From: Meles meles
Lineage: Eukaryota > Chordata > Mammalia > Carnivora > Mustelidae
Reading direction: 5' to 3'
DNA length: 64,000 nt
Assembly (NCBI RefSeq): GCF_922984935.1
Contig: NC_060068.1
Span: forward strand, 9,990,227 to 10,054,226
Shown here: positions 1 to 7,762 of the stretch, in pieces
How the letters are laid out: each line of letters begins with the position of its first letter
How positions within the stretch are numbered: position 1 is the first letter of the stretch
Notes under the pieces: model-generated
Database searches by the model: none
Told to the model about the DNA's origin: nothing
The model's input: only the letters and a program-made list of their open reading frames with translations
Program-made: the position numbers and the translations under genes

Positions 1-778
1 CCCTGGGTCCCTGTTCCTGCTCCAGACCCCACCCGTCCTCCTGCTCCGGCCCCTGCCCCTGCCGCTTGCCCGCGCCCTTCCCCTGCCCCTCCAAGGACCA
101 CTGGCCCTTCCCTTGCCCCTCTCAGGGCCCCTGTGTCTTCGCCTCTCCCTGCCTGGGCCCCTGCTCCTGCCCGAGACCCAGGTCCTGCCCCTGCTCCTGC
201 CCCTTCTCCTGCTCCTGCCTGGGTCCCTCTTGCTGCTCCACACCCAGGCCCTGCCGCTTCCCCGGCCTCGGCCAGGACCGCTGCCCCTCCCTTTGCCCCT
301 CGCAGGGCCACTGTCTCTTCCCCTGCCTCTCCCTGTTCCCACCGGACACCTGTTCCAGCCCCACACCCAGCTCCTGCCCCTTGCTCCTGCCCTTTCCACT
401 GGCCCTGCCTGCACTCCTCTTCCTGGCCCTGACCCAGCTCCAGCCCTGCATGCTGCACCGGCCGCTCCTGCTGACCCTGTCCCTCCCCTTGCTCCTGCTC
501 CTGCCCCGGTCCCAGCTCATGCACCAGGCCCAGCTCCTGTGCCGGCCCCTGTCCCAACCCCTGCCCCTACCCCTGCTCCTGCGGGGCTCCCAGAGCCCCA
601 TCCAGAGCCCCCCGCTCTGCGGGGAGAGCTCCCTGGACGGGTACCCTCCGTTCCATGCCCCGACCCCGATGGCCCGCCGCCACGGTTCCTCCCCTCCGCC
701 TGGGTTCTTTCTCTCTGCTTCGGTCTCACCGTCATCCTAGCTTTGCATGCCCTCGACGCTCTCGCCTATCTCTTTTAA
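1..778 (+). CDS. RalGDS-like N-terminal fragment gene, copy 1 (terminal exon only, 5' part outside window)
   Basis: This is the last part of the terminal exon of the copy whose first exons lie left of the window. It is open from position 1 to a TAA at 776-778, in the same frame as copy 2. The product is Pro/Leu-rich, changes to a Pro/Ala-rich stretch, and ends in a hydrophobic tail (LSLCFGLTVILALHALDA, then LAYLF). Neither the 2-bp deletion of copies 3-5 nor the 1-bp deletion of copy 6 is within reach of this fragment, so it is the full-tail type. Whether the missing upstream part is intact cannot be seen. The exon is coding only if the copy 2 gene model is right. Confidence 0.35.
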   Translation, partial: PGSLFLLQTPPVLLLRPLPLPLARALPLPLQGPLALPLPLSGPLCLRLSLPGPLLLPETQVLPLLLPLLLLLPGSLLLLHTQALPLPRPRPGPLPLPLPLAGPLSLPLPLPVPTGHLFQPHTQLLPLAPALSTGPACTPLPGPDPAPALHAAPAAPADPVPPLAPAPAPVPAHAPGPAPVPAPVPTPAPTPAPAGLPEPHPEPPALRGELPGRVPSVPCPDPDGPPPRFLPSAWVLSLCFGLTVILALHALDALAYLF

Positions 779-783
779 ATAAA
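778..783 (+). terminator. Polyadenylation signal AATAAA, copy 1
   Basis: The sequence is ttttaaataaaatgc. The stop TAA (776-778) and AATAAA share one base. A U/GU-rich element (cgtttttccgtgg) follows about 8 bp downstream, the usual arrangement for cleavage and polyadenylation. Confidence 0.65.
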
Positions 784-3701
784 ATGCATCGTTTTTCCGT
801 GGAACCCGTGCTCAACCCTAAGTCCGTCCCCGCCCCCCCCGCCCCCCCCCCGCCCTCCCCACCGCCGCCCAACAGCCCAGAACATCGCTGTGGAACAACT
901 CCTTCCCCGAAGGGGACCCTGAGCCCAAGCCCTCCCTGCCCATTGCTCCCCTAGTCCGGCCCTCGCCACGCCTCAGCTGCTTTCTCTCTCCCTTCCTTCC
1001 CCGGATCTGGACATTTCTGGGAGGGGAATGACTCTGGAGGTGCCCGGGTGTCTGCCCACCTCTTTTCAAAGGGGACTGGGTTTTGTCCTGGGTGACTTGG
1101 AAGTGGAACTTGCCCCCTGCCATACCGAAAACCCCGAAGGGTTCTAGAGGAGACGGGATCACGGAGGCCCCTTGAGTGCAGAGGGGCCCAAGGTCGGGGC
1201 CGAGACCCCTGTTCCCGCCGGGACACCACAGCCTGACCCCAGATGCGACCAGGCAGCTTCCTCCTGGGGCCTGCACACACACCAGGGCGAGGCACACAGC
1301 TGGAAGACACACCCCACACGGCATACCCATCGCTCACAACCCAAGGCCAGAGAAAGCTCTCCCCGGCCTCTGGTGCCCACCAGGCTCCAAAGCACCGGGT
1401 CCCACAACGACACAGACTGAAAGCATGCCAGGTGGATGGGGGGGGTGTGCGGGGGGCCGGGGGCGGACAGGCCACGCGGGGATCCCGTGTCAGCGATGCG
1501 GGAGCTCCCCGCGAAGGCCTCTGGCCAAGGAAACCCTACGGAGGCAGCGCGCGTCCCCCTCAGACCGGCCGGTGTCTGGCCTGAGGACCAGCAGCCCTGG
1601 GGAGAACGTGCCGACACGGAGGTCCAGGGCACGTCCCCCGGAGAGAAGGGGGACGGGCACCCCTGTCTGGGACCACAGCGGGCAGCACCCATCCCAGCCC
1701 GCAGGGGCACCCATCACCTAGCAGTGCTCGTCCGGGGACTCAGCCCGCCACCTCTGGCACGGTGTTTCACGCCAGAAGGGAGAGAGCAGGGTGAGACAGT
1801 CGGGGAGCGCTCCTGCCCAGGGACGTGGACGCCGTCCTCGGTCAGAGTGCTCAGGTGACAACGTCCTAGAGCTAACCGTCCCAGTCTCCTCCGGGGCACC
1901 GGATCCCGGAAGCCCCTCCTGAGAGCCCTCCTGCCCCCCCTGCTCCTGGGAACAGTCACAATTGGTGGACGAGGAGGTGGACAGGGTCCAGGATGGCAGA
2001 AGGCCATCCAGGATGGCCCAGGAGGAGGAAGGGCAGGACGGCGAGGACAGATGCACCTGCCCTGAGCCACCATCCAGGGTCTGGCCGGGGACGCCCTCGC
2101 ACCTCCCTCCACCCAAGGACTCCAGAGGCATGGGCCGCACTCCTGTGCTTTCACGGCCTCCCTCCCTCAGGCCTTCAGTCCCTCAGTCCTTCCTTCCCTC
2201 CCTCCTGCCCTCCCTCCCCGTCTAGTCTAGGCCTTCCTCTTCTTTCCCTCCCTCCTTTCTTCCCTCTCCCCCAGCTTGACTCCCTCCATTCCTCCCTCAC
2301 CCAGCAGAGGCTCTGGGGTCCCAGCGGGCAACTGAGCCCTGGGGCTTCATCCCGGGGGAGCAGCCCCAACCACATGGTCCCTGTCCCCGGGGCACTCACG
2401 GTCACTGTGGGCGCTGACGGGGCACGGTCCTCAGGGTGAGCAGCGGGATGGCCACCTGGAATCCGCTGCGGAACACGGGGGCCGGCTGCACAGAGGGTGG
2501 AAGAGAACGAGGCTTAGCACTGCCTCCAGAAACATCGAGTCCCGAAAAGGGACGCCAAGTCAGGATATCCTCCACGTGACGCCCTGGGATTCCTCATGGC
2601 CGACCGGCCCGATCCCCCGAAGCCCCAAAGACTGCGTCGGGCCGTGTTGACTGGGGCTTTGGGGCACCACTCTTGGGCCCCAGGGACAGCATCGCAGCCA
2701 ACATCCCCAGGCCCTCCGAGTTTTCCTAAGGACCTCGCAGGTGCTCTGAGCCTGACGTCGTCCTCCTTGGGAAGCAATGTCCTGTAGACCCCCGTGTCTC
2801 TCCTGCCTCTTCTGGGATCCCTCAGGGGCCACACCCACCACGTGGGGCCGCCATGACCAGGACACACCCCGTGCCCCGTGGCGGGACGCCCGCCTCCAGC
2901 GCTGGGCCCCTCACAAGCCCGGTGCGCTGGGCCAGGCTTGGGCGCTCGCTCAGGGGTCCCCGGACATCTCCGGTGCAGTGCCCTGAGCCTGCCTGCGCTG
3001 GGTCGCCTCGGACCAGCCCGGGAGGCCAGCCGGGGGGCCCCTAGGCCAGGCAGGGAGGCGCCAGGCCAGAAGGTCCGGACGAGCCGCTCCCGGGCCCACT
3101 GTGGGGAGCCCGGGCCGAGGCTGTTCCACCAACGGAGGAGGACCTGGGCCCAGGGAGCTGAGTGGGGACAGGGCGCAATGAGCCCAAAGCAGGGCAGGGA
3201 GCGCCGTGGGGGGGCCTTGACCTCGGGCCCACTGGGAGACCGCATCCCCCCCGCACGGCTCGGTCCCCCGGCGGGGGAAGGTGGTTGTCGGGATGTCCAG
3301 GCTCCCGGGCTGCACGGCCGGCAGCCGCTGGCTGGCGTGGGAGGAGGCACGGCTGGCGCAGGAGAGAGCCCTCGGCAGAGAGGAGGGGGCAGGTGCTCCC
3401 CCGGCGGCAGGTGCCCGAGGGCGGGCGGCGCGCGTGGGCCTCCGCGGGAATGCAGAGCCGCGCCAGCCCTGTGCCCCGAGGCCAAGGCCGAGACCCTCTC
3501 CAGCATTGGCCACCGCACCCTCTTGTCTCCACGGACAACCCCACTGTGCCGGGTCTCGGCCGCTTGCTGTCTTTGCACCGGACATGCCATCCTGCCTTGA
3601 CCGAGCGGCTCCCCTCTGTGGACTGAGGTCCAAAACAAGGACCAGAGGGGCCTGGGGGTATCCACGACCTCGCTCAGCCGGTGAGGGACCGGGCGGCCAC
3701 C
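783..3701. other. Unit spacer between polyadenylation signal and candidate exon at 3702
   Basis: GC-rich, CpG-containing, about 2.9 kb, repeated in each unit. It holds a C-run (829-871), a G-run block (1438-1466), a pyrimidine-rich stretch of tcc/ccct repeats (2155-2300), and a possible minus-strand exon (2400-2485). Forward and reverse open frames here are short, overlap each other on both strands and have no recognisable domain. I see no convincing gene. Confidence 0.5.
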
Positions 3702-3774
3702 ATGCCCCAGCTCCCCCTCTGCTTCTGCCTGGAGTCCTGCCCCGGCTTCCTCGGAAGGAGGAACCCCCAGCACC
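3702..3774 (+). other. Candidate alternative first coding exon (copies in every complete unit)
   Basis: ATG in a strong Kozak context (gcggccaccATGc), then 73 nt ending CACC|gtgagtg, a near-consensus donor. It would encode MPQLPLCFCLESCPGF and a short basic end, with three Cys close to the N-terminus. The donor phase (1) fits exon 3 of the gene model directly, but not exon 2 (phase 0). It is repeated at 10684-10756, 17686-17758, 24679-24751, 31677-31749 and 38641-38713 with ATG and donor intact in all six. The other five read FLGSR for FLGRR. There is no transcript evidence. Confidence 0.3.
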
Positions 3775-4945
3775 GTGAGTGTGGGCCCCACTTCCCACGC
3801 CGGGCTCTTCACCCACGGCCCCCTCTGCCGCCCTCCCTGCATCGACTATGCCGACAACAAGGACGGAGATGTGGACGGGCCGGCGTGGGAGGACCCCCGC
3901 ACCCACGGCGGATGGCGGCTCCGAGGATGGGCTCATCCTCAGCTGTGCTCCCGGGAGCCCGGAGCCCGAGGGCACAAGGCCTTCCGCTGCACAAGAAACG
4001 ATCTCCCGTGGGTGTCGCGGGTCCCCCGGGCTCCGAGCAGGGAACCGGAGCTGCCCACATGCGTCCTGCCAAGGAAGGACCAGCCCGGGCTCGCCGGCCC
4101 CGTGGCCACAAGGCTCCTCCTGCCCGCCGGTCCTCCGTGTGGGCTGGCTCACCTTCCCCTCAGCAGGGATGGCCAGGCCCTGGCCTAGCTCGGTCCCCTC
4201 CCCCGAAGCACCCCACACACAACCTGGCCGCTGCCGGGTCCGGAACCCCGTTCCCATCGGGCCCCGTGCACGCCCGCACCCACGCAGGGACACACCCACG
4301 CACGCGCAGCCCACGACGAGTCCCTCGACCCGTCGTGGGAAGAGATGCTCGCTGTCGGTCTCGAGGTTCCTGAAGAACCCCGTCGCTCCTGCCCAGGAAC
4401 TGCCTCCTGCGACGGCATCCCCGTGAGACCCCTCCTGGCACAGACCACGTGGCTGAAACGCACACACTGAGCACACCCCGGGATCGGACAGGGCGTGGAC
4501 CCACGGGAACACACACGCAGCTGTGAGTGGGAACCTGGGAGTCTCCTCGGGAGGATCTCCCGAGCCGGACCCACGCTGACTCCCTGACCGCCCACCCCAC
4601 CCCATTGCACACGCAGGTGCATGCCCAACACCGAAGGGCCCCTGCATGCGGGCAGGTCTCAGCGCGGTGGCCTGCTGCCGTCAGCACCACCGAAACAAGT
4701 CCGATGTGTGGGGGCCACTGTCTGGACGCGGCATGGGGTGGGGGGTGAGCACGGAGCGGCTGGGGGAGGGGCCCTCGGGGGCTCCGGTGTGAGGAGGAAG
4801 TCGGGGCAGGGGTCCCCAGAAAGCGGTGACCTCACTTCCCTGACCACAGAGCCCAACAGAATTGGAACCCACGTCACCAGGCACCCACATTCCAGGGACG
4901 CCCCCCTGCGCAGCTCGTTGCTTTGGACATCGTCCAACCGACACC
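3775..4945. other. Unit spacer upstream of exon 1, possible promoter/5' UTR region
   Basis: About 1.2 kb, GC- and CpG-rich, directly 5' of the MFACC exon in each unit. No TATA box stands out. Frames are open on both strands without a recognisable domain, as expected of GC-rich DNA. If the unit is transcribed, this is the likely position of a CpG-type promoter; that is inference only. Confidence 0.3.
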
Positions 4946-7757
4946 ATGTTCGCATGCTGCCTCCCAAACTCGGGACGGTGGAGACGGAGGACAGCGTGCC
5001 CGCCTACCACTTCCCCGCGTTCGGGAGGTCCTTTCAGGGCTGCCCGACGCCTCTGGCCTTTCGGCCGAAAGGAGACTAAGGTGACACCAAGGCCAGAGCC
5101 GGCCGCCCAGCCCCACACGCTCGCATCGACGGGCGCAGCCACGGGTCCCCTCAACCGCTGGGTTTGCGTGTGTATGTGTCTTTTTGTGAGTGTGTGTGTG
5201 TGTGTGTGTGTGTGGCTGTGAGCGTGCCTGTGCAGGTATGTGTCTGGAAGGAGGGCTCACGTGCGGTGGGGCCTTCCTGAGCAGGAGCAGGTGGATGAGG
5301 GGTCAGATGCCCGGTGGGCAGGTCGCGGTCAAGGTCAAGGCTGGCTGGGTGGGACAGGTGTGGGGGATGTGAGCTCCTGGCCAGGGTCGATCCCCAGAGC
5401 CCTGCAGGTGTGGGTCCCAGGACCGGGGGTAGGGCTGGGCAGGCACAGGTCTGAGGCCCACGTGGGAGCAGCAGGGGGACCGGGCAAGAGGACAGTGGGG
5501 TCGGCCGGGCGGGCCTGGGATGGCTCCGGGCCAGCGACCGGTCCCTGTCTTTGCCGAAGGCCACGGAGGAAGAGAAGAGGCAGGCGGACACCACCTCCTC
5601 TCTGACCCAGGAGTCCGCAGGCCCAGGAAAGGCTTCTGAGCCTGCCAGGCCACCTGCGCAAGCCGAGCCCCAGGGTGAGAAGGAGGGGCCGGGCTGGGTG
5701 CCTAGGCGTGTGCGGGGACGGGTCGGTGCTGGGCCCACAGGGACGAGCCCCACAGGCTGGTGGGGGGCCAGGAGCAAGGACTGGGCTCAGAGCACCCAGC
5801 GGGGACACTGCCCTCGGGGAGCCGTCCCGCTGAGGGTTCCTTCCCTGGCTGCGGCCTCTCCGCCACGCCCCGCCTGGGTCCTGTGGGCGCCAAGGCACAC
5901 GCAGAGGCAGGCAAGCGCGGGACCTTCTCTCCTCTCCCAGCTGCTCCTGGCAAGGAGCTCGGGCCCCTCCTGACATCAGCAGGAGCTGGGGATTGGGAGA
6001 CGGTGCCTGCCGCCACCTCAGCCGGGGACCAGCCGCCAGCAGGTGACCAGGAACCGGGCCCCGCAGAGCCTGACGCTGCCCAGGAAGAGCTGGGGCCTGC
6101 TCCTGCCCCAGGCCCTGCTCCTGCTCCTCTCACGATTCTGCGCCTTCCCCCGTCCCTGCCTGGGCCCCTCATCCTGCCACAGGCCCCGCTCCTGCCCTGC
6201 ATCCTGCCACAGCCAGCACCACTGCACCTGACCCAGCTCCAAACCCTGCCGCTGCCCCTGCCCCGTCCCCTGCCCCGGCCTTGGCCCCGGCCCCTTCCCC
6301 GGCCTGCGCCCCTCTTACTGCCCCACACCCAGCCCCTGCCCCAGCCCCTGCAAGGACTCATTCCCCTTGCCCGGCCCCTGCCCCTTCGCCTGCCCCGGAG
6401 ACAGCTGCTGCCCCTTCCCCTGCCCGTGCCTCTGCCCTTCTTCTGGCCCCACACCCAGCTCCTGTATTTGATCCTGCCCCTTCGCCTGCCCCGACCCCGG
6501 CCACGGACACCTGCCCTGTCCCCGCCTGTGCCCCTGATCCTGACCCAGTCCCGGCTCGGGCCCTGGATCCTGCGCCAGCCATCGCCGGGACACCTCTCCC
6601 GGCTCCAGCCCCTTCCACGGCCCCTTCCCTTGCCCCTGCCAGGATCCCTGCCCCTTGCCCTGCCCCTGCCTCTGCCCCTGCCAGGACCCCTACCCCTTCG
6701 CCGGCCTGTGCCCCTGCTCCTGCCCCAGACCCAGCTCCTGCCCCTTCTCCAAACCCCGCCAGGACCACTGGCCACTCCCCTGCCCCTGCCTCTGCCCTCC
6801 TTCCTGCCCCAGGCCCAGTTCCTACCCTGGATCCGGCCCCTGTCCCTGCCCCTGCCCCTGCCCCTGCCCCTGTCCGTGCCGTTGCCTCTGCCCCGATTCC
6901 TGCCCCACACGCATGCCCTGCACCTCTTCCTGCCCCTGCCCCTTCCCCTGCCTGGAAGACTGCCCCTTCCCGTGTTCCTCCCTGGGTCCCTGTTCCTGCT
7001 CCAGACCCCACCCGTCCTCCTGCTCCGGCCCCTGCCCCTGCCGCTTGCCCGCGCCCTTCCCCTGCCCCTCCAAGGACCACTGGCCCTTCCCTTGCCCCTC
7101 TCAGGGCCCCTGTGTCTTCGCCTCTCCCTGCCTGGGCCCCTGCTCCTGCCCGAGACCCAGGTCCTGCCCCTGCTCCTGCCCCTTCTCCTGCTCCTGCCTG
7201 GGTCCCTCTTGCTGCTCCACACCCAGGCCCTGCCGCTTCCCCGGCCTCGGCCAGGACCGCTGCCCCTCCCTTTGCCCCTCGCAGGGCCACTGTCTCTTCC
7301 CCTGCCTCTCCCTGTTCCCACCGGACACCTGTTCCAGCCCCACACACAGCTCCTGCCCCTTGCTCCTGCCCTTTCCCCTGGCCCTGCCTGCACTCCTCTT
7401 CCTGGCCCTGACCCAGCTCCAGCCCTGCATGCTGCACCGGCCGCTCCTGCTGACCCTGTCCCTCCTCTTGCTCCTGCTCCTGCCCCGGTCCCAGCTCATG
7501 CACCAGGCCCAGCTCCTGTGCCGGCCCCTGTCCCAACCCCTGCCCCTACCCCTGCTCCTGCGGGGCTCCCAGAGCCCCATCCAGAGCCCCCCGCTCTGCG
7601 GGGAGAGCTCCCTGGATGGGTACCCTCCGTTCCATGCCCCAACCCCGATGGCCCGCCGCCACGGTTCATCCCCTCCGTCTGGGTTCTTTCTCTCTGCTTC
7701 GGTCTCACTGTCATCCTAGCTTTGCATGCCCTCGACGCTCTCGCCTATCTCTTTTAA
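4946..7757 (+). CDS. RalGDS-like N-terminal fragment gene, copy 2 (most intact; 689 aa model)
   Basis: Three-exon model. Exon 1 is 4946-5080, ATG in context gacaccATGt, donor AAG|gtgaca. Exon 2 is 5557-5674, donor CAGG|gtgaga. Exon 3 is 5941-7757 after a strong acceptor (ttctctcctctcccag). Phases agree (0, then 1), giving 689 residues. Residues 1-45 are basic with an N-terminal Cys pair (MFACCLPNSGRW) and end RRLWPFGRKETK. Residues 46-84 are Lys/Glu/Gln-rich. About 85-145 are acidic (GDWETVP, AQEELGPAPAPGPAPAP). A long Leu-Pro-rich tract follows, ending in a hydrophobic tail LSLCFGLTVILALHALDA. From memory, exon 1 and the acidic/Pro-Ala part match the N-terminus of predicted RalGDS-like proteins, where a RasGEF domain follows; none is encoded here. 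The canonical exon 2 acceptor AG is missing (ttgccgAAG), so splicing may use the AAG itself and lose one Lys. It may be a lineage-specific gene or a transcribed pseudogene. Confidence 0.45.
5162..5214 (+). repeat. (TG)n microsatellite, intron 1 of copy 2
   Basis: gtgtgtatgtgtc followed by a TG run; shortest tract of the set. Confidence 0.9.
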
Positions 7758-7762
7758 ATAAA
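7757..7762 (+). terminator. Polyadenylation signal AATAAA, copy 2
   Basis: Overlaps the last base of the TAA stop (7755-7757) of the 689-residue model; U-rich element cgtttttccg downstream. Confidence 0.65.

Larger units (their letters stand above)
1..6979 (+). repeat. Macrosatellite unit U1 (6979 bp)
   Basis: The unit boundary is arbitrary, set at the window start inside the terminal exon of gene copy 1. It holds the 3' end of copy 1, the spacer, and exons 1, 2 and most of exon 3 of copy 2. It differs from U2-U6 in having a single copy of the 21-bp motif in intron 1 (near 5396-5418), a shorter TG tract, and FLGRR instead of FLGSR in the candidate exon at 3702. Confidence 0.95.

Noticed and set aside
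2950..4647. 565-codon minus-strand frame in the unit spacer
   Set aside because: GC-rich non-coding DNA open by composition; overlaps forward frames of equal quality, has no recognisable domain, and is broken by indels in other units.
6358..7536. Ala-Gly-rich minus-strand frame resembling silk or collagen-like protein
   Set aside because: Simple complement of the cctgcccctg repeats; no splice, start or neighbour support.
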